A DNA stretch of 64,000 nt from contig CAJUKV010000006.1 of assembly GCA_910587305.1 (NCBI GenBank), forward strand, positions 1 to 64,000, in the 5' to 3' direction. Made by a program: the position numbers and the translations under genes. Of this stretch, positions 7,572-17,020 are shown one piece after another. Below the pieces are notes generated by a model. It saw only the letters and a list, made by a program, of their open reading frames with translations, did no database searches and was not told the origin of the DNA. Position 1 is the stretch's first letter, and the number at the start of each line of letters is the position of its first letter. The DNA comes from an uncultured Lachnospiraceae bacterium (GTDB lineage: Bacteria > Bacillota > Clostridia > Lachnospirales > Lachnospiraceae).

Positions 7572-8924
7572 ATGAAACGAATTTTATCTATATTTTTGGC
7601 GCTTACGTTATTGTTTTCTTTGACTGCCTGTGGAGGAAACGATAAAACGACGCCCTCGGATACTTCCGGAAACGGGAATGCCGATACGGAAATGAAAGAG
7701 GATTCCGCTTTGACAGATACAAAGGAGGAAATGGTAGAGATCACCTTTGCAACATGGGCCATGGAAAATGAAATGCAGAAGATGGTGGATTTGTACAATG
7801 CCGCACAGAATAAAGTCCATGTGACCTTACAGGTAACGCCCCTCTCAGAGTACGGCACTTTGATGAATGCCGTGCTGGGGACGTCGGAAGGCCCGGATGT
7901 TCTTTGGGCGGGGCTGCAGACACGTCTTTGGGGCAACGCCAATATGCTGGCAGAGCTGCAGGATCAGGTGGAAAAGGAGAACATGGATTTAGGCGTCTTT
8001 TTGGAGTATCCGCTGAAGCAGAATTATGTGGGGGACAAGCTTTATGGACTTCCCTGCTATACGGATTCCTACGCAATATGTTACAATAAGGCCATTTTCG
8101 ATAAATATGGGGTATCTTATCCGAAGGAAAACTGGAGCTGGACGGATTACGAGGCAATTGCGGAGGAACTGAACGCCAAAATTAAAGCGGAAGGCGGCAG
8201 CGAATTTGCATCCGCCCTTGCCATCAATGAACCCGCCCACGGTACCCTTCTTTTGCTCACCTGTAACGGGGCAAAGCTCTATAACGAGGATGTTACCGGA
8301 TGTGCGCTTAATTCGCCGGAATCGGTTGAGATGCTTGAAATGGTTCAAAGGATGGTGGCAAGCGGAGCCCAGGCTGATTATGATACGCTTGTGGAAACCA
8401 GCGCTACTTCCCTTTTTATATCCGGTTTGGCAGGTATGGTTATCATTTGTCCTGATCCGGGAGCCAATGGACTTTTTGAGGGAACTGCCGTAAAGGATAC
8501 CCTTGATTACATTGCTTTCCCCAACGGGCCCACTTCGGGAACCAATTATCTTTCTACGGTCACGATGAACAATATCGTAATCAACAGCGGAACGGAAAAG
8601 TTTGACGCTGCGTGGGATTTTATGAAATGGTATACCACAGATCAGGATGCGGTAAATGCCTATGCGGAAATAGAATGGCATTTGCCAACAAACGTAAATG
8701 CCGTTGAGGCATGGAAAAGCGCCCATGATTATGCACAGGTGTACGCCCAGGAGGCGGACAAGGTGGTGACCGTTTGGGATGTGCCGTTGTGCAATTATTC
8801 CTGCCTGGGACAAATCAGTCCGAATCTTATTCCGGTATTTAGCGGCGAAATAAGTGCGGAAGAGGGGCTTGCAAATCTGGAAACGGCTATGAATGATTTG
8901 ATTTCGGAAGAGCTGGGTAACTAA
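7572..8924 (+). CDS. ABC importer extracellular solute-binding lipoprotein (family 1)
   Basis: A 450-residue secreted lipoprotein. The signal peptide ends in the lipobox SLTAC with lipidation at Cys20, followed by a Ser/Thr/Asp-rich linker. The mature part (ITFATWAMENEMQKMVDLYN, WSWTDYEAIAEELNAK, AAWDFMKWYTT) is typical of carbohydrate-binding proteins of the CUT1 class. GAAGGAGG precedes the ATG. It captures a sugar or oligosaccharide outside the membrane and delivers it to the two permeases encoded next. The specific ligand cannot be read from the sequence. Confidence 0.9.
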   Translation: MKRILSIFLALTLLFSLTACGGNDKTTPSDTSGNGNADTEMKEDSALTDTKEEMVEITFATWAMENEMQKMVDLYNAAQNKVHVTLQVTPLSEYGTLMNAVLGTSEGPDVLWAGLQTRLWGNANMLAELQDQVEKENMDLGVFLEYPLKQNYVGDKLYGLPCYTDSYAICYNKAIFDKYGVSYPKENWSWTDYEAIAEELNAKIKAEGGSEFASALAINEPAHGTLLLLTCNGAKLYNEDVTGCALNSPESVEMLEMVQRMVASGAQADYDTLVETSATSLFISGLAGMVIICPDPGANGLFEGTAVKDTLDYIAFPNGPTSGTNYLSTVTMNNIVINSGTEKFDAAWDFMKWYTTDQDAVNAYAEIEWHLPTNVNAVEAWKSAHDYAQVYAQEADKVVTVWDVPLCNYSCLGQISPNLIPVFSGEISAEEGLANLETAMNDLISEELGN

Positions 8925-9027
8925 ATTACATAAAAGGTGGGCGGAGGCCGTCGGCAAATATTCCGGCGGCTTTTGCCGCTTTGGGCATTGCCTTTATAGT
9001 CAGCCTGACGGCGGAATGGAGTTTTTT

Positions 9028-9945
9028 ATGAAAGGATATGGACTGAGTCAAAGAAGAAGAAAAGAGATTGTGAGCGGATATTTGTTTATTCTGCCATTAT
9101 TTCTCGGACTGGGAGTTTTTCATTTTTATGCATTTTTTAATAATATCTGGATCAGCCTGACGGACCGGAGGGCTCTGCGGGAAGGACGGTTCATTGGACT
9201 AGACAACTATGTAAAAATTTTACATGACAGTGACTTTCTGCAATCTCTTGGCAACACGGTTATCTATGTTTTAATTTGCGTTCCATGTATTTTGATCATT
9301 TCCATCTTGTTGGCGGTTATGCTCAACAGCCGGATTCGGGGCAAAGGGCTTTTCAGGACGCTGATATTTTTCCCATTGGTAACCGCTCCTTCGGCAATCG
9401 CCCTTACCTGGCGGTGGCTGTTAAATACAAGATATGGAATAATCAATAACATCTTTCGGGCATTTGGCCTGGAGGAAATAGCATGGCTGACGGATGAACG
9501 CTATACGCTGATTTCCTGCGCGGTAGTCATTATTTGGGCGGCTATTGGTTATCAGGTTATTGTAATTTTAGCCGGTCTGCAGAACATATCAACTACCTAT
9601 TATGAGGCGGCAAAGGTAGATGGAGCGGGGAGCATCAGGCAGTTTTTCTATATCACGCTGCCTTTGCTGACGCCGACGGTGTATTTTGTATTAACGCTGG
9701 CGGTGATTTCCATGTTTAAGGAATTTGAAATTGTTTATATGCTCATTCCCTCAACTCAGTATAATACGGCGTCACCGGCGATTGACGCCTCAAGGACGGT
9801 GGTGAGATATTTTTACGATCTGACATTTCGGGGCGAGTTTAATGAGGGCTATGGTTCCGCAATTTCAGTGTGTTTGTTTATCGTCATTCTCATCGTAACA
9901 TTAATTCAAAACAGGCTGCAGAAAAAATGGGTCTTTTACGCATAG
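9028..9945 (+). CDS. Carbohydrate ABC transporter permease, MalF/UgpA type
   Basis: A 305-residue inner-membrane permease with six predicted membrane spans, beginning LFILPLFLGLGVFHFYAFF. The cytoplasmic coupling (EAA) loop is EAAKVDGAGSIRQFFYITLP near residue 200. ATG 9016 is possible, but GGAG at 9018-9021 lies 6 bases before ATG 9028, which also gives the usual N-terminus (MKGYGLSQRRRKE). It pairs with the next gene to form the channel. No ATPase gene is nearby, so a shared MsiK/UgpC-type ATPase elsewhere is expected. Confidence 0.9.
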   Translation: MKGYGLSQRRRKEIVSGYLFILPLFLGLGVFHFYAFFNNIWISLTDRRALREGRFIGLDNYVKILHDSDFLQSLGNTVIYVLICVPCILIISILLAVMLNSRIRGKGLFRTLIFFPLVTAPSAIALTWRWLLNTRYGIINNIFRAFGLEEIAWLTDERYTLISCAVVIIWAAIGYQVIVILAGLQNISTTYYEAAKVDGAGSIRQFFYITLPLLTPTVYFVLTLAVISMFKEFEIVYMLIPSTQYNTASPAIDASRTVVRYFYDLTFRGEFNEGYGSAISVCLFIVILIVTLIQNRLQKKWVFYA

Positions 9946-9957
9946 GAGGATTGGGGA

Positions 9958-10773
9958 ATGAAAAAAGGAAAATGGATAGTTTATTTTGTGCTTCTCATTG
10001 CCGTGGCGGTGATGGTTGTTCCGTTTTTATGGATGCTTCTGACTTCCTTCAAGACATTTGAGGACGCCACGAGGATACCGCTTAGGATTCTCCCTGAAAA
10101 ATGGATTCTGACAAATTACCGGGAGATATTGGGGGTATTTCCGGTTTTAAAATGGTTTATAAACTCCTTTCTTTCGGTTGCCGTTTCAATTATCGGACAG
10201 GTATTTTTAGGATCCCTTGCCGCATACTCGTTTGCACGGCTGCGCTTTCCGGGAAAAGAAGTTTTGTTTATGCTGTGCCTTTCCATTATGATGATACCGG
10301 AGCAGATATTTATTATTCCGCGGTATAATACGCTTGCGGCAGTGGGGCTGACCAATACCCGTACCGCACTGTGGATCATAAGACTTTTTTCGGTATTCTC
10401 AGTGTTTTTGATGCGCCAGTTCATCCTGTCGGTTCCAAAGGAGTTAGACGAAGCCGCTATGGTTGACGGGTGCGGATATTTCAGAATATATGCAACCATC
10501 ATTCTGCCGGTATTAAAAGCGCCTGTGGTTTCCCTTGCAATCCTTTCCGGCCTGACAACATGGAAGGATATGATGTGGCCGTTAATCGTTATCCGCGATC
10601 GCGATAAGATGCCGGTAGTGTCCGGGCTTTCCACCCTTGCGGATTATTTTGCAAACCGGTTTCCCCATCAGATGGCGGGGGGCGTATTGTGCTCGGTGCC
10701 GGTGATCCTTTTCTTTTTCGTTTTACAAAAGCATTTTGTGGCCGGCATTGCTTCACAGGGAATCAAGGAATAG
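9958..10773 (+). CDS. Carbohydrate ABC transporter permease, MalG/UgpE type
   Basis: A 271-residue membrane permease with six spans. It starts with the common (F/L)LWML(L)TSFKT region and has the coupling loop EAAMVDGCGYFRIYATIILP near residue 165. The ribosome binding site AGGAGG overlaps the stop codon of the upstream permease gene, indicating translational coupling and a heterodimer. It completes the importer with the binding protein at 7572. Confidence 0.9.
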   Translation: MKKGKWIVYFVLLIAVAVMVVPFLWMLLTSFKTFEDATRIPLRILPEKWILTNYREILGVFPVLKWFINSFLSVAVSIIGQVFLGSLAAYSFARLRFPGKEVLFMLCLSIMMIPEQIFIIPRYNTLAAVGLTNTRTALWIIRLFSVFSVFLMRQFILSVPKELDEAAMVDGCGYFRIYATIILPVLKAPVVSLAILSGLTTWKDMMWPLIVIRDRDKMPVVSGLSTLADYFANRFPHQMAGGVLCSVPVILFFFVLQKHFVAGIASQGIKE

Positions 10774-10779
10774 CGAAAT

Positions 10780-10808
10780 TTGTATTGGAAATTTTTGCAA
10801 TCTACAAT
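10780..10808 (+). promoter_or_regulatory. Possible promoter of the ROK regulator gene
   Basis: TTGTAT (10780-10785), 17 bp, then TACAAT (10803-10808), about 50 bp ahead of the chosen start. The -10 is good and the -35 is weak. It would let the regulator be made independently of the transporter operon. Confidence 0.4.
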
Positions 10809-10861
10809 ATACTTAATATAGTGCGAATCATACATAAATTAATGTGAAAGGAATGGAAAGA

Positions 10862-12085
10862 ATGTTATGTGGAACGAATATGTCCGACGTCAAGATCTCT
10901 AATAGAAGCGCTATTTTGCGTTTGCTGCACGAGTCCGGGGCTATGTCGCGCAAGCAGATCGCCGCGCGTTTAAAGCTGACATCAGCGACAATTACGGTTA
11001 TCATTAATGAACTGATACATGAATGTATTCTTGCGGAAGGGATCAGCATTCCCAATGCAGGCGCGGCAGGGAGAAGAGAGGTGCTAGTGGAAATCAGCCA
11101 CGAGAAATATATTGCATTAGGGCTTGCGCTTGGCAAGGGAGAGGTGAAGTTTACAGCCGTTAACCTGTATGGGGAGAGGATTTGCGAAGAGACTTTTGTA
11201 CTTCCGGACGAACTGACGCCCCGGTATTTTTCAGACAATGTCTGCAGGAAAATGAAGCGGGTGATAGAATCGCATGGCTTTTTGGAAGATTACATAGTGG
11301 GGCTTGGCATCATCATCTGCGGCGTCGTTGACTGTGCCAACGGGATTATTTTAGACAGCGACGGGCTTTGGGAAGAAAGGAATGTTCCGATTGTCAAAAT
11401 GCTGCGCCAGGAATTTTCATTTCCCGTTGTTGTTGCAAACAATGTGAGAAGCTTTGCCAATGCATATGCATTTCTAAAACGCGATCCCAAAATGCAGAAT
11501 ATGCTGTTTATACGCAATGAGGCCACGATGGGGGCGGCTCTTGTTCTGGACGGACGGTTTTATGACGGGGACCGAAATCTCTCGGCGGGTATAGCCCATT
11601 ATACGGTGGAGCCCAATGGGAGACAATGCCATTGCGGAAAGCGCGGCTGCCTTGACACGATAGCTTCGCAGGACGGCATGATGGTAAGCCTTGGCGAACA
11701 ATTTGGAAAAGAGAGAACGCCGCTATTGTATCATCAGACAAAGGGGGATTTTTCAAAGGTGACATTTTCCATGTTTTTGGAGGCGGCTTATTCCGGGGAT
11801 CAGGGGGCTTACGAGGTATTAGAGAAGGCGCAGGATATTTTTGCCCGGGCGGTTGCTTTCGCCATTCAATTGCTTGACGTCCAGAGAGTTGTTTTTCATG
11901 GTGAAATGTTTAGGGACAGCCGGTTCTTTGACTCCTGGCAGAGACTTTTGACAGAAAAAACGGAAGGAATCTACAAAGAAAATACCTATAAAGTTGTTCC
12001 CTCCAAAATGCAGATTGAATTAGTTGCGGCGCCAATTTTAGCGGTGAATTTCTTTTTCAACGCAGGCGGGCATAAGAATTATTAA
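10862..12085 (+). CDS. ROK-family transcriptional regulator (NagC/XylR type)
   Basis: About 407 residues. An N-terminal winged helix (SRKQIAARLKLTSATITVII) precedes a ROK sugar-kinase-like domain with the zinc motif CHCGKRGCLD near residue 260. The position usually holding the catalytic Asp (NDA) reads ANNVRSFANA here, so it is probably a sensor without kinase activity. GTG 10844 and ATG 10853 are in frame, but the AAAGGA spacing favours ATG 10862, giving MLCGTNMSDVKISNR. It lies directly after the importer genes and probably represses them until the sugar is present. Confidence 0.85.
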   Translation: MLCGTNMSDVKISNRSAILRLLHESGAMSRKQIAARLKLTSATITVIINELIHECILAEGISIPNAGAAGRREVLVEISHEKYIALGLALGKGEVKFTAVNLYGERICEETFVLPDELTPRYFSDNVCRKMKRVIESHGFLEDYIVGLGIIICGVVDCANGIILDSDGLWEERNVPIVKMLRQEFSFPVVVANNVRSFANAYAFLKRDPKMQNMLFIRNEATMGAALVLDGRFYDGDRNLSAGIAHYTVEPNGRQCHCGKRGCLDTIASQDGMMVSLGEQFGKERTPLLYHQTKGDFSKVTFSMFLEAAYSGDQGAYEVLEKAQDIFARAVAFAIQLLDVQRVVFHGEMFRDSRFFDSWQRLLTEKTEGIYKENTYKVVPSKMQIELVAAPILAVNFFFNAGGHKNY

Positions 12086-12132
12086 CCGGTATTTAGCCAA
12101 TTGAATGGGGCTGTTGCAAAACTTGGCTAGTG

Positions 12133-12176
12133 TACAATATATGGCAAACATCTGGCGTATGCCGCTATATATTGTA
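12133..12176. repeat. Inverted repeat between the ROK and Ogt genes
   Basis: TACAATATAT (12133-12142) and its exact complement ATATATTGTA (12167-12176) flank a 24-base centre that itself contains GGC/GCC. There is no U-run. It could be a weak terminator, an operator or a remnant of a mobile element. Confidence 0.5.
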
Positions 12177-12365
12177 TGAATCTGCCGTTTCGCGACATCC
12201 CCATCTTCTTGAACTATTTTTCATAAAATCTCAGTCAACATCTCCATCAGCTTTTGAATAACAATCGGCTTTGCCAATATGGTCAAAGTCCTTTTTTGCT
12301 ATTATAATAATAAAGGAAAGTTTACAAAAAACCAGCAGATGGAAGAATAAATACGGGGGAACGAA

Positions 12366-12929
12366 ATGCAGTATACAAATCATTATGAGTCTCCGATGGG
12401 GGGCATTCTTCTTGCGGCGGACGACATAGGGCTGACAGGGCTTTGGTTTGACAAAGCCAAGTATTACGCCGCTGATCTTGACCCTTATCATGAAGAAAAA
12501 GAACTTCCGGTTTTTGAGGATGTGAAGCGCTATCTTACAATATATTTTTCCGGCAGGGAGCCGGATTTTATGCCGCCGCTTCATGTGACCGGTTCGCCTT
12601 TTCGGGTTGCGGTATGGGAGATTTTGCGCACGATCCCGTACGGTAAAACCATGACTTATGGAGAAATAGCAAAATTAATGGCAAAAAGGCGGGGACTGTC
12701 AAGCATGTCCGCGCAGGCTGTAGGGGGAGCCGTAGGGCATAACAAAATTTCTATTATTATCCCATGTCACAGAGTCGTAGGGGCAAAGGGAAGTCTGACC
12801 GGATATGCAGGGGGGATTGACAGAAAAGTAAAGCTGCTTAACTTAGAAAAAGCAGATATGAGGCAATTATTCATTCCCCAAAAAGGAACTGCTTTAAGAG
12901 CGGACGGCAACGCAGCGCAAAGCAGATAG
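12366..12929 (+). CDS. ogt: Methylated-DNA--[protein]-cysteine S-methyltransferase
   Basis: A 187-residue suicide DNA repair enzyme that moves alkyl groups from O6-alkylguanine to its own cysteine. The acceptor motif is IIPCHRVVGAKGSLTGYAGG (about residues 135-155); upstream are the helix-turn-helix region IPYGKTMTYGEIAKLMA and the Asn hinge region VGHNKIS. The N-terminus SPMGGILLAADDIGLTGLWF is typical of Ogt. The C-terminal ~20 residues extend past the usual end. It appears to be a single gene; no adaptive-response Ada domain is present. Confidence 0.93.
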   Translation: MQYTNHYESPMGGILLAADDIGLTGLWFDKAKYYAADLDPYHEEKELPVFEDVKRYLTIYFSGREPDFMPPLHVTGSPFRVAVWEILRTIPYGKTMTYGEIAKLMAKRRGLSSMSAQAVGGAVGHNKISIIIPCHRVVGAKGSLTGYAGGIDRKVKLLNLEKADMRQLFIPQKGTALRADGNAAQSR

Positions 12930-12941
12930 TAAGACTATTTC

Positions 12942-12970
12942 TTGACATAGTTTCAAAAGTGTAATATTGT
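12942..12970 (+). promoter_or_regulatory. Predicted promoter of the hybrid kinase operon
   Basis: A perfect TTGACA at 12942-12947, a 17-bp spacer, then TATTGT at 12965-12970. It implies a leader of about 190 bases before the kinase gene, with a hairpin at 13039-13059. Confidence 0.6.
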
Positions 12971-13038
12971 ATTTTTAGCATTGAATATCCGCAAAATTAT
13001 GAGGGGAGATAAAGTCATAAGCAGCCTTGTGATATAGG

Positions 13039-13059
13039 ATAATGAACTTTGTTCATTAT
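13039..13059 (+). other. Hairpin in the leader of the hybrid kinase operon
   Basis: ATAATGAAC (13039-13047) and GTTCATTAT (13051-13059) form a 9-bp stem with a TTT loop, extended by CTTGT and ACAAG further out. There is no U-run after it, so it is more likely a leader structure than a terminator. The last 48 bp of this leader resemble the sequence before the Fe-S gene at 5659. Confidence 0.5.
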
Positions 13060-13165
13060 ACATGACAAGAAGCTTTCCTTATTGTTTGAATGGGCAATAG
13101 ATGGAACAATTAGAAATTTGCGCCTGGCCTGAATCTGTGGGCTGCCGGCCGGAATGGGGATTCAT

Positions 13166-16015
13166 ATGGTAAATCTTGTCATTTTATTGGAGTGCTTTGG
13201 TATAGGTCTGATAATGATAGCCCTGCTTCTCTTGCTTAACGGAGAGGGGGCAAAAGAGCAGAAGCTGCTGATTCTTATTATGTGCGGCTCGCTGGTACAG
13301 AATGTGGGGTATCTGCAGGAGCTGCTGGCGCCTACCGTGGAGGCGGCCATGACGGCAGTGATTGTGGAAAATGTAGGTTCCACTTTCGTGCCCCTATGCT
13401 ATTGCTGGTTTATTTACATTTATTGTTGTGTCACCCCGCCGAAAACGGTTTTAAGAGTTATTGGCGTAATCGGCCTTCTTTCCCTATTTACGGTGTTTTT
13501 TGACAGATATGGTCTTTTTTATCGGGAAGTAAAGTGGGTTGCGGATGCGAATGGTTTTTATCATGTGGATATCTCCTATGGCCCGCTGTATGTGTTCTTT
13601 TTGATCAGCCGTATTATTGTGCCCTACGCTCTTTGCATGTACACATTGCTCCGTGCCGTACGTGAACGCACAGATAAGCAGGTCAACCGCCAGTACTTTA
13701 CGATTCTGTTAATTTCCACTTTGCCGGTGATTGTGTTAATCGCCTATGTATGTAAGTTCGCCAACGTATTTGATCTTACGCCGGTGACGCTGGCCATATC
13801 CATGGCCCTGGTGGTTATTGTAATCTGGAGCCGCCGCAATTATGATTTCCGTCATCTGGCGGCGGAGAAGGTTTTGGAAAGTATGGGCGACGGCGTAATC
13901 GCGCTGGACGGCCATGACCGGCTGGTGAGCTATAACAGAGCGGCGGCAGACATCTTTACCTGCCTGCCTGCTCACAAATTAGGGGAGAATATCAGGGTAG
14001 TGGAGGAGTTTCAGGAGGAAATGCTAAAAGAGGATGTTCCCTGGAGTTTTTCCCTTAATGGCCAGCATTATGAAAGCCACAGCAAGCATATTATAGATGA
14101 AAACGGCAGGATACAGGGCAGCGTTATTTTGATTCTCGATATGACGGATATAAAAGCTTATATCAATGAGATTAAGCGTGTGCGGCGTCAGGCGGAGAAG
14201 GCAAGTATTGCCAAAAGTGAATTTCTTGCCAATATGTCTCATGAGATACGTACCCCAATGAATGCCATCATTGGAATGAACGATATTATTATGGAAGAAA
14301 GTGACGATACCGAAATCTGCGCTTATGCCAAGGATGTGCAGTCCGCGGCAAAAAATCTGCTGGCAATCATCAATGATATTCTGGATCTGTCCAAGGTAGA
14401 GGCAGGCAAAATGGAACTGGTGAATGTGAATTATTACATCAAAGTAGTTGCGGACGAGATCATTGGAATGATGGATATGGCCGCTTCCCAGCGGGGATTG
14501 ATTCTTAAGTATGAGTGCGACGAAACGATTCCCTGCCGGTACAGAGGGGATGACGGAAGAATTAAGCAGATTCTGATTAACATTCTCAGTAATGCCATAA
14601 AATTTACAAAGAAAGGATATGTGCGTACATATATTACCGGAAAGCCCGGAAAGAATGAAAATGAGGAACTGCTTATTTTCCATGTGGAGGATACCGGCTG
14701 CGGCATTCGGCAGGAGGATCTTGAAAAAATATTTGAGGATTTCCGGCAGGTGGATTCTAAGAGAAACCGAAGTGCGGAGGGCACCGGACTGGGGCTTGCG
14801 ATTGTAAAGCATTTAGTGGAGCTGATGGAGGGCAACATCCAGGTGGAGAGTACTTACGGCAAAGGGACGATCGTCACAATCACGATTCCACAGGTGATCA
14901 TAGATCATCGGCCGGTTTCTGAGATGCCACAGGCCCCTCAGTCAGAACAGAAAATTACGGATATGTTTACCGCGCCGGGGGTTAAAGTGCTTATTGTGGA
15001 TGATAACGTGATTAACCGCAAGGTGGCCAGGGGCTTTTTGAAAAATTATGCGTTTGATTTGACCGAGGCGGAAAATGGGCCGGAGGCGATCGAGCTGGTA
15101 CGTGAGAATCGGTATGATATTATCTTTATGGATCATATGATGCCTGGTATGGATGGCATTGAAGCAACAACGATTATTCGTACGGACTGCGGTGAAAATG
15201 GCTCCGCCCCTGTCATAGTGGCATTGACCGCCAATGCGATGGAGGGAATGCGGGAACTTTTTCTGGAACATGGTTTCCAGGATTTTATTGCCAAACCTCT
15301 TGACAGGAAAGAGCTGAACCGGCTTTTGCTTCGGTGGGTGCCGGAAAAATACAGGCAAAGCGCTAACCAGGAAGAAGCCAGGCCGCTTAATCCGGAGGAA
15401 TTTGCGATAGACGGAGTGGATATGAATGCTGCAATGCAGTATTATTCCGGCGATGAAGCCGGATTTGTGGATTTGCTGGAACTGTATTGCGCAGACGGTA
15501 AACGCAAAACAAAGCTTCTTTGTGAGCTTGTGGAATCAGATATTATGCGTTATCAGATAGAGGTGCATGGGCTGAAAAGCGCGTCTGCCAATATCGGGGC
15601 AATAAATGTCTCAAATATGGCATATGCGCATGAAAGCGCCGCAGCACAGGGAAACAGAGAATTTATCCTTGAGCAGTTCCCGTTGCTGATGGGGGAATAT
15701 GAGACCCTTCTTACAAATATTGAAGGATTCCTGGAGGAGTACGGACAGAAAAATGGCTCTAAAGAAAAACTTCCCGCCCTGCCGTTACAGGAGCTTAAGG
15801 ATAAAACCGTGGAAGCTTTAGAGAATTTGAAGCATTTCCGCTCCCAGGAGTGTTTGCAGGAAGTGGAGACGATACTGCTTCATGAACTTGCGAAAGATTT
15901 GCAGGAACGTTTTTTACAGATACGGGAGCAGTTAAAATTATATGAGGATGATAATGCGGAAGAGCTGTTAGGGCAGCTTGTCGGCATACTGGAAAAGGAG
16001 GAAGAAAATATATGA
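13166..16015 (+). CDS. 7TM hybrid sensor histidine kinase with receiver and Hpt domains
   Basis: About 949 residues. Order: seven N-terminal membrane spans (1-220, histidine kinase 7TM type), a PAS-like domain (about 235-335), HisKA with phospho-acceptor His359 in MSHEIRTPMN, HATPase with N, G1 (DTGCGI) and G2 (GTGLGLA) boxes, a receiver with Asp656 in FMDHMMPGMDG, and a C-terminal Hpt with His801 in VHGLKSASANIG. All phosphorelay steps up to an external regulator are thus in one chain. GGGGA at 13156-13160 favours ATG 13166 over 13154. Its stop overlaps the next gene by 4 bp, showing an operon with the receiver, CheX-like and CheY-like genes. The signal is unknown. Confidence 0.88.
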   Translation: MVNLVILLECFGIGLIMIALLLLLNGEGAKEQKLLILIMCGSLVQNVGYLQELLAPTVEAAMTAVIVENVGSTFVPLCYCWFIYIYCCVTPPKTVLRVIGVIGLLSLFTVFFDRYGLFYREVKWVADANGFYHVDISYGPLYVFFLISRIIVPYALCMYTLLRAVRERTDKQVNRQYFTILLISTLPVIVLIAYVCKFANVFDLTPVTLAISMALVVIVIWSRRNYDFRHLAAEKVLESMGDGVIALDGHDRLVSYNRAAADIFTCLPAHKLGENIRVVEEFQEEMLKEDVPWSFSLNGQHYESHSKHIIDENGRIQGSVILILDMTDIKAYINEIKRVRRQAEKASIAKSEFLANMSHEIRTPMNAIIGMNDIIMEESDDTEICAYAKDVQSAAKNLLAIINDILDLSKVEAGKMELVNVNYYIKVVADEIIGMMDMAASQRGLILKYECDETIPCRYRGDDGRIKQILINILSNAIKFTKKGYVRTYITGKPGKNENEELLIFHVEDTGCGIRQEDLEKIFEDFRQVDSKRNRSAEGTGLGLAIVKHLVELMEGNIQVESTYGKGTIVTITIPQVIIDHRPVSEMPQAPQSEQKITDMFTAPGVKVLIVDDNVINRKVARGFLKNYAFDLTEAENGPEAIELVRENRYDIIFMDHMMPGMDGIEATTIIRTDCGENGSAPVIVALTANAMEGMRELFLEHGFQDFIAKPLDRKELNRLLLRWVPEKYRQSANQEEARPLNPEEFAIDGVDMNAAMQYYSGDEAGFVDLLELYCADGKRKTKLLCELVESDIMRYQIEVHGLKSASANIGAINVSNMAYAHESAAAQGNREFILEQFPLLMGEYETLLTNIEGFLEEYGQKNGSKEKLPALPLQELKDKTVEALENLKHFRSQECLQEVETILLHELAKDLQERFLQIREQLKLYEDDNAEELLGQLVGILEKEEENI

Positions 16016-16440
16016 TTCAAACAACAGGTGGAAATTCCAAAAAGCGTATTTTAGCAGTTGACGATACGGCAATTGCCTTGACCAGGATTTCGAGTACCCT
16101 GCGCGATGATTATGATGTAATTACGGTCAATTCAGGGGCGCGGGCGCTGAAATACCTGGAGATGGAGAAACCGGATCTTATTTTGCTGGATGTTAAGATG
16201 GCGCCTATGGACGGTATTGAGACACTCCGGGAGATACGCGCAATGCGGGACAGGGCGGATATTCCGGTGATTATGCTTTCCGGCGTGGAGGAAAAGGATA
16301 CGATTATGGAGATTGCCAAGCTGGGAATTTGCGGTTACATATTGAAGCCTTTTCAATCCGAAGAACTCCATAAAAGACTTCGCCAGGTTTTTAACGGTGA
16401 AAAAATTGAAAATGCGGTGGAGAGAGGAGACAAAAGATGA
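16012..16440 (+). CDS. Stand-alone response regulator receiver
   Basis: A 142-residue receiver domain with no output domain. The acidic pair is in LAVDDTAIA, the phospho-acceptor Asp in ILLDVKMAPMDG (about residue 60), the switch Ser in MLSGVEE and the conserved Lys in ILKPFQSEE. ATG overlaps the kinase stop (ATGA), and its own stop overlaps the next start. It is probably the relay target of the hybrid kinase's Hpt, acting by protein contact. Confidence 0.88.
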   Translation: MIQTTGGNSKKRILAVDDTAIALTRISSTLRDDYDVITVNSGARALKYLEMEKPDLILLDVKMAPMDGIETLREIRAMRDRADIPVIMLSGVEEKDTIMEIAKLGICGYILKPFQSEELHKRLRQVFNGEKIENAVERGDKR

Positions 16441-16928
16441 ATACTGCTTTGGCAAAAGAAGAGCTTGCGCAGATACTGGATCAGGCGGTTCAGGATGTGA
16501 CGGAACGTACCGCAGGCGTACGTCTGCATCAGAAAAACCAGTCGCCGGGGGAGGATCTTTGTACGGTTGAGATTACTTTTGACAAAGGATTCCATACCAG
16601 CCTGACCCTGTGCGCCGACACCGGTCTTTTGTCCCGTATGGCTTGCAATTCCTTTCATGAGGAATCGGTCAGTGCCGAAGATTTGGAGGAGTTTACCAAA
16701 GAATATTTTAATGTGCTTTGCGGCAAAATAGCCGGGGCGATGTATAAAGCGACACAGATTCCCGCTCATTTTAGCCCGCCGGTGTTTTATCACGGACGCT
16801 ATGAGCCTGAGGGGCGTGAAATCCAGTTTATGCTTACATATTCGGATGAGTACTGTGAAGGCGCCCAGCTGATTCACCATGTGCCTTTTTCCGATGGGGA
16901 TGAGGATTCTTTACGGAATCAAACATAA
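16437..16928 (+). CDS. CheX-like phosphatase domain protein
   Basis: A 163-residue protein resembling CheX/CheC, which removes phosphate from CheY-type receivers. The catalytic-type motif is ExxNxxxG in KEYFNVLCGKIAGAM (Glu89, Asn92), on a helix followed by the beta strands FSPPVFYHG and EIQFMLTYS. The Ser/Asp usually four residues before the Glu is Glu here. It overlaps the upstream receiver gene by 4 bp and precedes a CheY-like gene, so it most likely resets one or both receivers. No CheA or motility genes are present, so a chemotaxis role is not implied. Confidence 0.7.
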   Translation: MNTALAKEELAQILDQAVQDVTERTAGVRLHQKNQSPGEDLCTVEITFDKGFHTSLTLCADTGLLSRMACNSFHEESVSAEDLEEFTKEYFNVLCGKIAGAMYKATQIPAHFSPPVFYHGRYEPEGREIQFMLTYSDEYCEGAQLIHHVPFSDGDEDSLRNQT

Positions 16929-17020
16929 TCCTCTGGGATCTGGCCGATCTCCTTGCGGGAGTGTGGAATGAAAGAAGGAAGAAAAGAAAGGGTGAAAACT
17001 GACGAAAGGAGCGTGGCAAA

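Noticed and set aside
7989..8957. Long minus-strand frame opposite the solute-binding protein gene
   Set aside because: It lies wholly antisense to a gene with a signal peptide, lipobox and family motifs; no ribosome binding site and no domain.
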